The translations under genes were made by a program, and so were the position numbers. From Piscibacillus salipiscarius JCM 13188 (GTDB lineage Bacteria; Bacillota; Bacilli; Bacillales; Alkalibacillaceae): a stretch of DNA of 64,000 nt. Of this stretch, positions 36,014 through 47,486 are shown piece by piece (the first letter of the stretch is position 1; every line of letters starts with the position of its first letter). The stretch lies in NCBI RefSeq assembly GCF_001311865.1, contig NZ_BBCD01000010.1:1-64000 (forward strand), in the 5' to 3' direction. The notes under the pieces are model-generated. The model did no database searches and had not been told where the DNA came from. It saw only the letters and a list, made by a program, of their open reading frames with translations.

Positions 36014-36772
36014 TTAATCTAATGTGAAATGATGGAAATCTGGTGGTGATGGTGGCAAAGCTCTTTTATGAGCTGTACGTTCATGCATTTTCAAAATTAA
36101 ATTTTCTTCATCTTCATTTATTTTTTCACCACGTAAAAATGCATCAATCGTATCATAAGACACGCCCATTTCACCTTCATCTGTTTGGCCTTCCCATAAC
36201 CCTGCACTTGGGGCTTTGTTAATAATGCGATTAGGAACTCCTAATTCCTTGGCCATTTCACGAACCTCAGTTTTAGTGTAATGAAGTAATGGTACTAAAT
36301 CTACTCCACCATCGCCATACTTAGTAAAGTAGCCTGTATACCATTCTGCGGCGTTGTCTGTACCGACCACTAAATAATTATAATTGGTTGCAATGGTGTA
36401 TAACGTACTCATGCGTAAGCGTGCTCTCAAGTTTGCATCAGCCAATTTCTTACGATCTGCATTCAAATCACTTTTAGCATTAATTTGTTCTTGAATATTG
36501 TTAAAAATTAAGTCGTGACCCTCCGTTAAGTCTACAGTTAGAGAGTTAATACCTGAACCTTCTACAACAAGATTAGCATCTTCCTCGTCTTTACCATCAC
36601 TTTTACAAGGCATCAAAACACCTAATGAATTATCGGGAAATGCTTTTTTAATTAGGTATGCGACAACAGTCGAATCAATGCCGCCACTTAATCCAACCAT
36701 TAGTCCATTTACATTTGCTTCGTCTACTTTCATTCTCAGCCACGTAACTAATTGCTCGATATGTTTTTCCAT
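36014..36772 (-). CDS. nadE: Ammonia-dependent NAD+ synthetase
   Basis: Converts NaAD to NAD+ with ATP and ammonia. 252 residues, intact, single synthetase domain without the glutaminase domain. ATP loop GLSGGIDSTVV, LRARLRMSTLY, GTDNAAEWYTGYFTKYGDGG and the flexible-loop APSAGLWEGQTDEGE are all present. ATG at 36772. In B. subtilis the safA neighbourhood holds nadABC, while nadE is elsewhere, so this is a rearranged NAD gene. The size is shorter than B. subtilis NadE (272). Confidence 0.94.
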   Translation of the reverse strand: MEKHIEQLVTWLRMKVDEANVNGLMVGLSGGIDSTVVAYLIKKAFPDNSLGVLMPCKSDGKDEEDANLVVEGSGINSLTVDLTEGHDLIFNNIQEQINAKSDLNADRKKLADANLRARLRMSTLYTIATNYNYLVVGTDNAAEWYTGYFTKYGDGGVDLVPLLHYTKTEVREMAKELGVPNRIINKAPSAGLWEGQTDEGEMGVSYDTIDAFLRGEKINEDEENLILKMHERTAHKRALPPSPPDFHHFTLD

Positions 36773-36841
36773 TCGCTAATCCCCTTTTACGCCAAATACT
36801 GTTTTATATTTTAGCACAAGTGATTTAGCTGATACAAAAGT

Positions 36842-37405
36842 TTAGTAATAGTAACCACCGCACCCACATGGGTTATACGGTCGGTAAAAATAATTCGGAT
36901 CTGTATAGCCATACGGGTAAGGATTCATATTTGCGTATGGATTATAAGCATTTGCCATAAATTGACGCTGATCATATTGAAATGGCATTGTTGTTTGTAC
37001 TGGATAATGATATGGATACATTTGAGTTGGTTGTGGGTCTACAGGAACCCAGCCTTGAAAGTCGTCGGGTAAAAATTGCTGAATAAATTCGTTGTCCTGA
37101 TCATCTTCCATTGATGTGATTAACTTATCGGTCAACACAAATTCATCTTCTTTTACTCGCGGAAGTACTTTCGGTCTGTTCGGATTATGTGGTGGCGTCA
37201 TACGCTTGTTGGTCACGTCTATACTAGGCTGAGTCATTTGCTTTTCTTCTTTTTTATCTAACGGTACTTTTACCTTCATTTTAGGAACTAGTTCGTTTGA
37301 GTGATCCAAATGCCTATTCATCTCAATTAGTTCTTCTGATGAAATACCATACTTCTGTGCAATGGTGTTAAACGTTTCGTCCTTTTGCACGACATGAATT
37401 CTCAT
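36842..37405 (-). CDS. safA: Spore coat/cortex morphogenetic protein SafA
   Basis: 187 residues, intact. N-terminal LysM domain (HVVQKDETFNTIAQKYGISSEELIEMN) for peptidoglycan binding, a charged middle, and a Tyr/Pro/Asn-rich tail (YNPYANMNPYPYGY) ending CGCGGYYY. SafA guides inner coat assembly and binds SpoVID, also in this window. ATG at 37405 chosen (MRIHVVQ) with AAAGGAGT; ATG at 37411 overlaps that site. Shorter than B. subtilis SafA (387) but of the same architecture. Confidence 0.88.
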   Translation of the reverse strand: MRIHVVQKDETFNTIAQKYGISSEELIEMNRHLDHSNELVPKMKVKVPLDKKEEKQMTQPSIDVTNKRMTPPHNPNRPKVLPRVKEDEFVLTDKLITSMEDDQDNEFIQQFLPDDFQGWVPVDPQPTQMYPYHYPVQTTMPFQYDQRQFMANAYNPYANMNPYPYGYTDPNYFYRPYNPCGCGGYYY

Positions 37406-37486
37406 GGTCATACTCCTTTCAGTTTATAATTCCCATTAACACATTATGCAAAAGCTTAAAATTGTTGAGTCAAATGCCTAAATAAA

Positions 37487-37530
37487 ATAAGACTCGAACA
37501 GATTTATCATCATTGTTCGAGTCTTTTTAT
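37487..37530. terminator. Terminator after obg
   Basis: Stem agactcgaaca / tgttcgagtct (37490-37500 with 37514-37524); T-rich on the minus-strand side (TTATTTTATTT) and TTTTT on the plus side. It ends the spo0B-obg transcript. Confidence 0.8.
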
Positions 37531-37537
37531 ATACACC

Positions 37538-38835
<1,298 letters not shown>

Positions 38836-38839
38836 TCAC

Positions 38840-39357
38840 CTACTTATAAGTAAATACAAATGAAGTTGTATCATCATGCTTTAAGACATCTAACGTTCCA
38901 TAACCATTAAATGTAGGTTCTACCGGTAAATCAATATCCTTAATTTGATACTTAATATACCATTATTATCAAAATTTATTTGAATGAACATATGTACTTG
39001 AGTAAAATCATTAAATTGTTGTTTTAAATAATGTGTCAGCAGCTTGCCATCATGAACTAAAAGATGATCGAATTCCTCGATTGACTGATGGTTATTTTCT
39101 ACTTCCCAGTTAATATTGAAATCACGTTCATTTAACTTTAAATTAATTAACCAAAAAACAAACTGAGGAGCCTGTATGGTTTGTAAAATCCGTTCATTTT
39201 TAAGCTGATTTATTAGAACTTGAAGCTTCTCACGAGAAACATCATGCTGACCCATACCAGCATATCCATCGACTAACTGAAGTTGATTCAATAAGTCATG
39301 TCGATAGACTCTTAATAATTGCAAAACATCATCTAATTCAATTTGCAATATGCTCAC
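38840..39357 (-). CDS. spo0B: Sporulation phosphotransferase Spo0B (one frameshift)
   Basis: Relays phosphate from Spo0F to Spo0A. The phospho-acceptor His is in RVYRHDLLNQLQLV, within the helical hairpin dimerisation domain, followed by a degenerate kinase-like C-terminal domain. The start is GTG at 39357, or TTG at 39348 with the better GGGGTGA site. The frame is lost near 38950 after ILSI; the other frame continues KYQIKDIDLPVEPTFNGYG to the stop at 38840. About 172 residues. Upstream of obg, as in B. subtilis. Confidence 0.9.
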
Positions 39358-39436
39358 CCCAACCCTTTTTATCCTATCATACCATAACTTACCTTTAGCA
39401 AATTACAAGAGTTGGAGAAAGTTTCTAAAATGAATA

Positions 39437-39463
39437 AAAGCTGACCCTTAAATGAGTCAGCTT
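39437..39463 (-). terminator. Terminator after rpmA
   Basis: Stem aaagctgac / gtcagcttt with a 9-base loop, followed on the minus strand by TTATT. It ends the rplU-prp-rpmA transcript before spo0B. Confidence 0.7.
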
Positions 39464-39478
39464 TATAAATTCAAGTTA

Positions 39479-39768
39479 TTATGCTTCTTGTACTTCTGGG
39501 TATACGCTAACTTTTTTACGGTCACGACCGTAACGCTCAAAGCGTACAACGCCATCAACTTTAGCAAATAATGTGTCGTCGCCACCACGGCCTACGTTTT
39601 CACCTGGATAAATTTTAGTACCGCGTTGACGATATAAAATTGATCCACCAGTTACTTGCTGGCCATCAGCACGTTTAGCTCCAAGACGTTAGACTCTGAG
39701 TCACGTCCGTTTTTGGAACTACCTTGACCTTTTTTCTGAGAGAAAAATTGTAAATCTAGACGTAGCAT
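39479..39768 (-). CDS. rpmA: Ribosomal protein L27 (one frameshift)
   Basis: Large-subunit protein near the peptidyl-transferase centre. N-terminus [24 protein letters not shown] carries the Firmicutes extension removed by the protease Prp. A missing A near 39690 breaks [12 protein letters not shown]; the rest ([28 protein letters not shown]) is canonical. ATG at 39768, stop at 39479, about 96 residues. It was not visible as a long frame because of the frameshift. Confidence 0.95.
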
Positions 39769-39782
39769 CGGAATGCACCTCC

Positions 39783-40115
39783 TTATTTTTCAGAGATGGA
39801 AATATATTGGTGATAATCTCTTTCAATCGTTTGGAATGTAACATACATCCCTTTTAATAACGTTTGGGCTTTGTCCTGCTGTTCATCAGACATCCTTTCA
39901 GGTAAGAGCAACTTAAGGTAACCACCTTCAGCCCCTTGCTCAATCTCAGGTTCAATCTGACAAATCTCTATAATTGAATTGGCTGCTCCAAATGATACAG
40001 CCGAAACAGCTGCACACACTAGATCATGTCCATGTGGTCCACTATCAGCATGGCCACTCAATTCAAATCCTTGAATGGTATCAGTTGAATCTTTAAATAT
40101 AATTAATTCAATCAT
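39783..40115 (-). CDS. prp: Ribosomal-processing cysteine protease Prp
   Basis: 110 residues, intact. Cleaves the N-terminal extension of L27. Catalytic dyad visible in [20 protein letters not shown]: the His of GHAD and the Cys of [10 protein letters not shown] at 40115. Lies between rplU and rpmA, 14 bases before its substrate gene, as in B. subtilis ysxB. Confidence 0.95.
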   Translation of the reverse strand: MIELIIFKDSTDTIQGFELSGHADSGPHGHDLVCAAVSAVSFGAANSIIEICQIEPEIEQGAEGGYLKLLLPERMSDEQQDKAQTLLKGMYVTFQTIERDYHQYISISEK

Positions 40116-40127
40116 GAGACAAGACCC

Positions 40128-40435
40128 TTACGCATTAATTTTATCGATCGTCACTTTAGTATAAGGCTGACGGTGACCTTGTTTACGCTTGTAGTTTTTC
40201 TTTGGTTTGTATTTAAATACAGTAATTTTACGGCCTTTACCTTGTTTTTCGACTTTACCAGTAACAGTTGCTCCATCAACTAATGGAGAGCCAACTTTTA
40301 CTTGGTCGCCACCAACAAAAGGACCTTGTCAAACGTTACTTCTTCACCTGCTTCAAGATCAAGCTTTTCGATGAATACTGATTGACCTTCTTCAACTTTG
40401 ATTTGTTTACCACCAGTTTCAATAATTGCGTACAT
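40128..40435 (-). CDS. rplU: Ribosomal protein L21 (one frameshift)
   Basis: Large-subunit protein binding 23S rRNA. Reads [18 protein letters not shown], then after a slip near 40330 continues [21 protein letters not shown] and ends [11 protein letters not shown]. Basic C-terminal stretch [19 protein letters not shown] at 40435, stop 40128, 102 residues, normal. First gene of the L21-Prp-L27 operon. Confidence 0.95.
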
Positions 40436-40439
40436 CTTC

Positions 40440-40547
40440 TGCACCTCCTCATAGACTAAGACTCGCCATCGAGGTACTTACAAAAAGGTAAGTTTAAAAA
40501 CCTCTTCTGAGCGGTTGTAGCAGCGGGTGCTACATTTATGCATAACA
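40440..40547 (-). ncRNA. L21 leader (autoregulatory 5' UTR)
   Basis: Leader between a clear promoter and rplU. Two hairpins are visible on the minus strand: a stem around GTAGCACCCGC...GCTAC and acttacc / ggtaagt-type pairing near 40480-40500, ending in the GGAGGTGC ribosome site. Position and layout match the Bacillus L21_leader family thought to be bound by L21 itself. I have not folded it. Confidence 0.7.
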
Positions 40548-40553
40548 AAGTAA

Positions 40554-40583
40554 ATAATAGCACGTAATAAAAAAGATTGTCAA
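40554..40583 (-). promoter_or_regulatory. SigA promoter of rplU operon
   Basis: TTGACA (40578-40583) and TATTAT (40554-40559) with an 18-base spacer, minus strand. Confidence 0.75.
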
Positions 40584-40713
40584 CCTTAAACATGACATTA
40601 ATAGTTGATCTTTAGCTGCTAACCGATTTTCATTTTATTAAAAATAAGTGACTTTTGTAAAGAATTAAATTTACTTAAATCATTAAAAATAGCCACCTTG
40701 ATATAAAAGGCAG

Positions 40714-41559
40714 CTATGCGTCCTTAGCATAAATATGATTTAATAAACGATCAGGTGTGTTTTGTGTAAATAATAACTTAAGACACTCTTCTTCAGGAAT
40801 TGGCTTTTCATCTTGTCCGACATAAATATAGTGGTAACAATCTCGTTTAAAATGTTTTACAATTTCACCAACAGCCATTTCCGATTTTACTCTGAGTAGT
40901 TCGATGTTTAGTTCTTTTGATTCTGTTATAAAGTATCGACCTAATAAATGCTTTAATAATAAAATATGTTTATTTTTATAAAGCAACCAGTTATCAAGCA
41001 ATAAAAATATTGATAAGAATGTTAAATGAATGCTTGTCCAAGCCATGAAGTACAAACCAAGATTTATAATAGCTATAATCGCCATTGATGCCAACGACAT
41101 CCAGACAATTGCTTTTTGGAAAGGGACTAATTTAGATACTCCTAAAAATAATATTCTTCCCCCCATCTAAAGGTAAAACAGGTAACAAATTAAATAATAA
41201 TATGACAGTATTCACTATCCATAATTGATCTAAAAACACATGTTCAACATGATATCCGTCCATGACAAGTAAAACAATATAAATCCAAATGTGCTGAAGA
41301 GGTCCAGCGATGACCACCCAGAACTCTTCTTTACTAGGTCGATTATAAAAGTCATCTGTTTCCATGACGCCACCAAACGGCCAAACCATTAGCCGCGTAA
41401 TGTTCCACTTATAATACTTAGCAGTTAAGTAATGACCTAGTTCGTGAATAATAATTATGATAAAGAATGCAATCATTTCAAGAAATAACCCAAGAAGTAA
41501 CTTCCAATTAAAAGAAGCAATAATAGAGGATGGAATTGAATAGTTTTATTCCGTAACAT
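40714..41559 (-). CDS. spoIVFB: Pro-SigK processing site-2 protease SpoIVFB (frameshifted)
   Basis: Intramembrane zinc metalloprotease that activates pro-SigK in the mother cell. HELGHYL zinc motif, FGG loop, PLQHIW, and the third ligand motif LLPVLPLDGG, followed by a CBS-like C-terminal region. ATG at 41559 (MLRNKTIQF) lies inside the spoIVFA end, giving a 14-base overlap and coupling. Breaks near 41480 and 41150; joined about 282 residues against 288 in B. subtilis. Confidence 0.92.
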
Positions 41560-42320
41560 CCATGTCCCCTAATATGAACTGAGTAGGGTCAACGAATTGA
41601 TTGCCTTCTTTTACAGCAAAATACATATTAGAATAACCAACTAATTCATCTGGCTCAATTTTACCAATAGTTTGACCAGGTGAAACAAATTGATAATGAA
41701 AAACATCAATGGTTTTGAGATTACCGTAAACCGATTTTCTACCATCCTCATGCTGAATAATAACCGTATTTCCCGTTTCATCTTTCTTGCCTGCAAATAA
41801 GACTGTTCCTCGATCTAATGGGTAAATGTTTTTAGGCTCAGTCACTTCAATGTAAATACCATCTTCATAATCTTTTACATGATCCACTTGTACACCGGAT
41901 ACCGGAATAGACTGTACCTCTTGGCTAACCATTCTACCATCATCTCTACCAAAGGATAAAAATGACGTAGCAAAGTGTTCATCATACCAGGCTTGTACTG
42001 TCGCAAATGGTAAATCTTCAGTTAAAGCGTCGTTTTACAACAGGTTTAAGTTGATTAAGAACAGGCACTTGAGCTTGATATATAAATAGGGTTAGAAATA
42101 CGATAATCGCTGACCCTAAGAACTTGACCATTACTTTTGTTGATCTTGCCGAATCCATACCTAATCCTGAAGAATCAGCTTTTGGATATGAAGTAAAACC
42201 ATGTCGTTCTTCATCTTCTAATAGAGGATTGTAACTAGATGATGTTCGATTACTTAATTTATTTTTCTGCGTTTTTCTTTTAGCAATATTACTACGAATT
42301 TCTTCTAATTTACGACTCAT
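41546..42320 (-). CDS. spoIVFA: SpoIVFA, inhibitor/anchor of SpoIVFB, M23-like (one frameshift)
   Basis: Holds SpoIVFB inactive with BofA until the forespore signals through SpoIVB. N-terminal charged cytosolic part, one TM (VMVKFLGSAIIVFLTLFIYQ), then an extracytoplasmic degenerate M23/LytM fold (GTVLFAGKKDETGNTVIIQHEDGR). A one-base slip near 42030 breaks it; the other frame reads LTEDLPFATVQAW. ATG at 42320, stop 41546, about 258 residues. Confidence 0.9.
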
Positions 42321-42448
42321 CTCTCACCATTCCCTTTCTAGTTTGTACTAGCTTATTCAAGAAATATGAGAGATATGATAATTTAGTTGAGTTACATAAC
42401 AAACGAGACACCGAATGACAATTGTCCATTGCAGTGTCTCGTTAATAT

Positions 42449-43246
42449 TTACTTCATTCCTAATAACTTTTTAACTTTGGTCATAAACCCTTTTTCTTCA
42501 TCTAAAGACATTAGCGGAACAGATTCACCCAAAATACGTCTCGCAATGTTTCGGTAACTAATTGAAGCTTTGGTATCAGGCTGGAATGCTACGGGAACAC
42601 CATGATGTGAAGAGCGAATAACATCTTCATCATCTAAAATAATCCCTAATAATTCAATTGATAAAGTTGAAACTATTTCATCAACACTTAACATATCTCC
42701 GCTATCTACCATATGTTTACGAATACGGTTGATAATTAAAAATGGAGAGTTCTTTAATTCTTCTTGTTCTAGTAAACCAATGATTCGGTCAGCATCACGA
42801 ATACTAGATTTCTCAGGGGTTGAAATCACGATGGCTTTATCTGCACCGGCGACCGCATTTTTATACCCTTGTTCAATTCCTGCAGGGCAATCAATTAATA
42901 TATAATCATAATCAGGTTTTAACTCTTCAACCAATTCTGCAATTGCTTCAGGTGAAACCTCGTTCTTGTCGCTCGTTTGCGCAGCAGGCAGAAGATGTAA
43001 GCATTCAAAACGTTTATCTTTTACAAGTGCTGATTGTAATTTACAACGACCTTCGATTACATCAATTATATTAAAAATAATTCTATTTTCTAACCCTAAA
43101 ACTACATCTAAATTTCTTAGGCCGATATCCGTATCTATAAGACAAACCTTTTGTCCCATTAATGCTAAAGCAGTCCCTATATTCGCTGTTGTAGTTGTCT
43201 TACCTACTCCACCTTTACCAGATGTGATTACAATTGATTCACCCAT
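42449..43246 (-). CDS. minD: Septum-site determining ATPase MinD
   Basis: Membrane-bound ATPase that recruits MinC to block polar division. Deviant Walker A GKGGVGKTT, DTDIGLRNLD, and the C-terminal amphipathic membrane-targeting helix near FMTKVKKLLGMK. 265 residues, intact. ATG at 43246 (MGESIVIT) behind AAAGGGG. Starts 1-2 bases after minC. Confidence 0.97.
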   Translation of the reverse strand: MGESIVITSGKGGVGKTTTTANIGTALALMGQKVCLIDTDIGLRNLDVVLGLENRIIFNIIDVIEGRCKLQSALVKDKRFECLHLLPAAQTSDKNEVSPEAIAELVEELKPDYDYILIDCPAGIEQGYKNAVAGADKAIVISTPEKSSIRDADRIIGLLEQEELKNSPFLIINRIRKHMVDSGDMLSVDEIVSTLSIELLGIILDDEDVIRSSHHGVPVAFQPDTKASISYRNIARRILGESVPLMSLDEEKGFMTKVKKLLGMK

Positions 43247-43247
43247 A

Positions 43248-43919
43248 TTACAATCCCCTTTCAAATACATCCAATAGTTTTGGACGTAGTTTTTGTATAT
43301 GCTGAAGTTGCTCTAATTCTATTTGTTCTGTTGATGAATTTATAAATGCAAATTCTCTTGGAGAACCTTCTACATCATAATCTGGTGCACGACTGATTTT
43401 TGAAGCAATTCTGATTTGGTTTGGGTGCATATAAGAAGCAGCTACTATGCAATTCTCATCACCTTCTACACCAGCATGAGCAATTCCTCTTAATTTCCCA
43501 AGAACAAAAATATTACCTGTTGCCAGCACCGTCCCGCCTGGATTAATATCACCAATGATTAATGCATCACCTTTAACTTCATGTACTTGACCAGATCTTA
43601 TGGTTTTCATCACCGTTTTAACGGTCGTGTTTTCATAAAGCTCATAAGCATCTTCTCTAGTTATGACGTAAGATTCAATATCTTTAACAGTTAAGTCACT
43701 GTAATCATCAATTAAATTAAATAAAAGTTGCCTTTGATCTTCACTTAAGAACCTATATTGGCTATGTATAGTGATTTCAGTTGCTCCTGAAGAGTTATTT
43801 GATTGTAATTTATTCTTCAATTCATCTAATACCCTTTCAAACGAACACTGATCATCTAAATAGACAACAATTCCATTATTGGTTCCTTTCATCGTTACAT
43901 AATGGTTCCACTCTGCCAT
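43248..43919 (-). CDS. minC: Septum-site inhibitor MinC
   Basis: FtsZ assembly inhibitor. N-terminal FtsZ-binding domain, then a short linker and the C-terminal beta-helix with VHEVKGDALIIGDINPGGTVLATGNIFVLGKLRG, which binds MinD. 223 residues, intact. ATG at 43919 (MAEWNHYV) behind GGGGTG. In the mreBCD-minCD cluster. Confidence 0.95.
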   Translation of the reverse strand: MAEWNHYVTMKGTNNGIVVYLDDQCSFERVLDELKNKLQSNNSSGATEITIHSQYRFLSEDQRQLLFNLIDDYSDLTVKDIESYVITREDAYELYENTTVKTVMKTIRSGQVHEVKGDALIIGDINPGGTVLATGNIFVLGKLRGIAHAGVEGDENCIVAASYMHPNQIRIASKISRAPDYDVEGSPREFAFINSSTEQIELEQLQHIQKLRPKLLDVFERGL

Positions 43920-43955
43920 ATCGGTACACCCCAATTTTGTTCCACCAATAATTAA

Positions 43956-44484
43956 TTACTTTATTTGTTGGTCTTCTTCCTGCCATTTTACTAAACGTTT
44001 TGAGAAAAATGGGTAAATAATTAATAAAAATAATAGATTACTTAATGTTGTGGGGATTAATCTTAATTGCATAAAATGCTGTACAGTTATTTCTACTTGT
44101 CCAACCAAGGAATATACAAAATAAAGAATAAACTCAGCCACAATAATACTTAATGTCACTAATAATAAGCTTACAATAAAGTTTTGTTGTAATAATTGTT
44201 AATAAATGAATGAAATATAATGCAATCCCATAAGCTAAAACATATACTCCAGCTAAATCTGTATAGACTAACTCAAACATTAAACCAAAAATAACACCAT
44301 TAATAATCCCATGATAAGTATGTGCCCCATCATAGAAAAGTAAAATGAGTAATGAGAATACTAAAATCCAGTGAGGAATATATATTAAATTAGATGTGAC
44401 GATAGATGTTGGAATAAAACGTACCGCAACACTTTCTAGAATTAAGAATATCATTAATGTTAAAGGAAGGTAGAGGAACCTCAT
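43956..44484 (-). CDS. mreD: Rod-shape protein MreD (one frameshift)
   Basis: Membrane subunit of the elongasome; about five or six TM segments (FLYLPLTLMIFLILESVAV at the start). A slip near 44150-44180 moves the frame; the second part is FIVSLLLVTLSIIVAEF... ending QEEDQQIK. Joined about 176 residues, as in B. subtilis. ATG at 44484 directly follows the mreC stop. Confidence 0.92.
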
Positions 44485-44485
44485 T

Positions 44486-45360
44486 TTACTCCTCCTCTTC
44501 CGCTTTTTCTTTATCTATTGCTGGAGAGTATATATCACGGTCAATTACCATAACATGATTAATATCAACTAAATCCGCTGCAGGTTTAATATGGGCGATT
44601 TTAGTTAACCCATATTGATCCAGTTCCACTGAAGACACCTCACCGATTAAAAGGCCTCTTGGAAAGACACCACCCATACCTGAGCTAATAATCGTTTGTC
44701 CAACTTCAAGCTGTCCACTATCCGTCATATCCCTAAAAATTAAAGTACCAGTTTCGTCATCATAACCCTCAACCAGACCAAAAACTTCTTCATTCCCATC
44801 AACTACAGCAGAAATTCGATTATCTTCATCAAAGCCAGATAATAATTGAACAGTCGAAGTCATTTGTGAAGCGCCAATAACTTTACCGACCATGCCACTA
44901 GCGGTTGATACAGCCATATTGGGTTCTACACCATGCATACGCCCTCTATTAATTTTAACCTGTTCAAACCACTGTTCTGGACTTCTTGAGATGACCGTAG
45001 CTTTGATCGGTGTGTAGTCACTGATTGCTTTTTCGATCTCGATTAACGAGCGCAATTCTTTATTTTCTTTTTCTAATTCATTCACTTGAAATGCTAAAGT
45101 TTTATAATCTTGAAGTTCCTCTTTTAAAACTTGATTTTGTTTAAATACATTTTGAACTTCATCAATATTGTCAAAAAACCAATTACATAATTCACAGGTT
45201 GATACACTATATTTTGAAAAAATCCTACTGTATCAGATATAAATTGAACTCCAATGTTTGATTGTTCATCTGCTTTTAAAGAATAACCGATCATGGTTAC
45301 CACTAATATGATTGCAGTAAATAGTACGATTAATTTACGTTTCCTCAAAAATGAAGGCAT
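44486..45360 (-). CDS. mreC: Rod-shape protein MreC (one frameshift)
   Basis: Bitopic scaffold of the elongasome. N-terminal TM (KLIVLFTAIILVVTMIGY), a periplasmic coiled coil (NELEKENKELRSLIEIE), then beta domains with GVFPRGLLIGEV. A slip near 45115-45170 interrupts the coiled coil. ATG at 45360 (MPSFLRKRK). About 291 residues after joining. Confidence 0.94.
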
Positions 45361-45378
45361 AAAATGTAGCACCTACTC

Positions 45379-46411
45379 TTAATTAAGTATGTTTCTTCTT
45401 GCGATTGTTGGTGAATTTTTAAAATGGTCAATATAATCTAATGATTTTCCAGTTCCTAATGCCACACAGTCTAACGGCTGTTCAGCAATATATACAGGAA
45501 TATTTGTCTTTTCTTTAATTACATCATCTAAATAGCGAAGCATTGCACCACCACCAGTGAGAACAATTCCAGTATCCATTATATCAGCTGCTAATTCTGG
45601 CGGAGCATTTTCTAATGTTTCAACAACTGCTTTAATCATATCATCAATTGTGTCTGTAATAGCTTCTACCACTTCAGAGCTAGTAATAGTCTCAGTTTTA
45701 GGTAAGCCAAAAACCGTATCACGGCCTCTGATTTCCATATTATTTTCTTCATCTGTTTTCTTAGCTGCACCAAGTTCTATCTTGATTTTCTCAGCAGTCG
45801 ATTCACCAATAATTAAGTCTTTCTCTTTTTACATAATACAAAATTTGTTCATCAATTTCATCTCCAGCCGTACGAATGGATTTGCTCGTTACAATTCCAC
45901 CTAATGAAATAATGGCGACTTCCGTTGTTCCACCGCCAATATCTACAACCATACTTCCGGTTGCGTCCCATACACTTAAATCTGCTCCAATTGCTGCAGC
46001 AAATGGCTCTGAAATTGGATAAACATTCTTAGCTCCTGCTTGTTTAGTCGCATCTATAACAGCACGTTCTTCAACCATTGTAATCCCGGATGGAACACAA
46101 ACCATAACATTCGGTTTATTAAACCAGGACTTACTGTTCACCTTTCCAATGTAATAATTCATCATGGATGATGTTGTATCATAGTCAGCAATAACTCCAT
46201 CTCTCATTGGTCTAATAATCGATAAAGATTCAGGAGTTTTACCAATCATACTTTTGGCTTCATTTCCTACGGCAGTGATCTCATTTGTTTGATTATTAAT
46301 CGCAACAACCGATGGCTCCCGTAAGACAATTCCTTTACCTTTAACAAATACTAACGTATTTGCAGTTCCTAAATCAATGCCGAAATCTCGGCTGAATAAA
46401 GATGAGCCCAT
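45379..46411 (-). CDS. mreB: Actin-like cell-shape protein MreB (one frameshift)
   Basis: Filament-forming ATPase guiding lateral wall synthesis. [35 protein letters not shown] and the late [13 protein letters not shown] loop are present. ATG at 46411 ([10 protein letters not shown]) with GAGAGGAAG. A lost base near 45830 breaks [12 protein letters not shown]. About 344 residues. First of mreB-mreC-mreD; a TATAAT at 46539-46544 could be its -10 but no -35 fits. Confidence 0.96.
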
Positions 46412-46481
46412 TACAATCTTCCTCTCTGATGACTTCATTTGTTACTTTAAAAATATGTAATGGTTTAACAAAACATGAATA

Positions 46482-46519
46482 AGCGCCACCATATTTGTCC
46501 AAAATATATAGTTGGCGCT
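46482..46519. repeat. Inverted repeat upstream of mreB
   Basis: agcgccacc / gttggcgct (8 of 9 bases pair) with a 20-base A/T loop, in the radC-mreB gap. It has no T-run, so it may be a regulatory or attenuating hairpin in the mreB leader. Confidence 0.5.
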
Positions 46520-46615
46520 ACATTAAAGACTCTATTTTATTATACGAAAAAATATAGAAAATAGATAGAGTTAACCGGGGCAAAAATATGGGATATTATG
46601 ACTAAATTTGTAGAC

Positions 46616-47309
46616 CTATAAATATCCTTTTTCTTTTAGTGAAATAAATTTCTGGTCTCCAATAACAATATGATCCAGTAATTCAATTCCTAATACTTTG
46701 CCAGATTCAAATAAACGCTTAGTCACGTGAATGTCTTCATTGGAAGGTGAAGGGTCGCCGGAGGGGTGATTGTGGGCACAAATAATTGAAGCTGCCGACC
46801 TTTTAATGGCTTCTTTAAAAACCTCTCGAGGGTGTACAATAGAAGAATTTAAACTCCCTATAAAAATCGTCTGTCTATGAATCACTTGATTCTTAGTATC
46901 AAGATATAAGGCCACAAAAATGTTCTTGCTTTAGATTTCTCATCTCTTCCATTAAGAAGTTGGCACCATCTTCCGGACTACGTACAGTATATCGGTCACC
47001 AACTTTAAAGGTGTGAAGTCTTTTTCCCAGTTCTATGGCTGCTAGTAATTGAACAGCTTTGGCTTCACCTATACCCTTTATTGACGTAAATTCAGCAATG
47101 GATGCATCTTTTAATAATGATAGACCTTCAAAATGAACGAGTATTCTTGTTGCTAAAGATAAAGCTGAAGTTCCTTTTGTACCGCTACCTATTAAAATTG
47201 CGATTAATTCTTGATTTGATAAAGCTTGTGGTCCAGCTTGTATAAGCCGTTCTCTTGGGCGGTCGTCTTTTGGAACATCTCTAATAAAAATAGTATCAAT
47301 GGTCATCAT
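46616..47309 (-). CDS. radC: RadC-family JAMM protein (one frameshift)
   Basis: N-terminal HhH region ([24 protein letters not shown]) and C-terminal JAB1/MPN domain with the zinc motif [14 protein letters not shown]. Its true biochemical role is unclear despite the name. A slip near 46910 joins QEHF to [16 protein letters not shown] at 47309 or the adjacent one. About 230 residues. Between spoIIB and mreB; the maf gene that usually precedes it is absent here. Confidence 0.94.
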
Positions 47310-47370
47310 ATTCCTCCTTCTACAAATATAGTCTTATGATAAACAGTTGAATTGTTTGTCACAACATATA

Positions 47371-47410
47371 GAAAAACACGATTTCTCTAATTCAGAAATC
47401 GCGTTTTCTT
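47371..47410 (-). terminator. Terminator after spoIIB
   Basis: Stem aaaacgcgatttct / agaaatcgtgtttt (one G-U) with a 7-base loop and TTTTTC on the minus strand. Confidence 0.75.
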
Positions 47411-47486
47411 AAGTAATTTATATTAAAAACAACACAAAATACTAAAAAATTAAATTAGGCTAAATTTGTATAAAATAAATGTAAGT

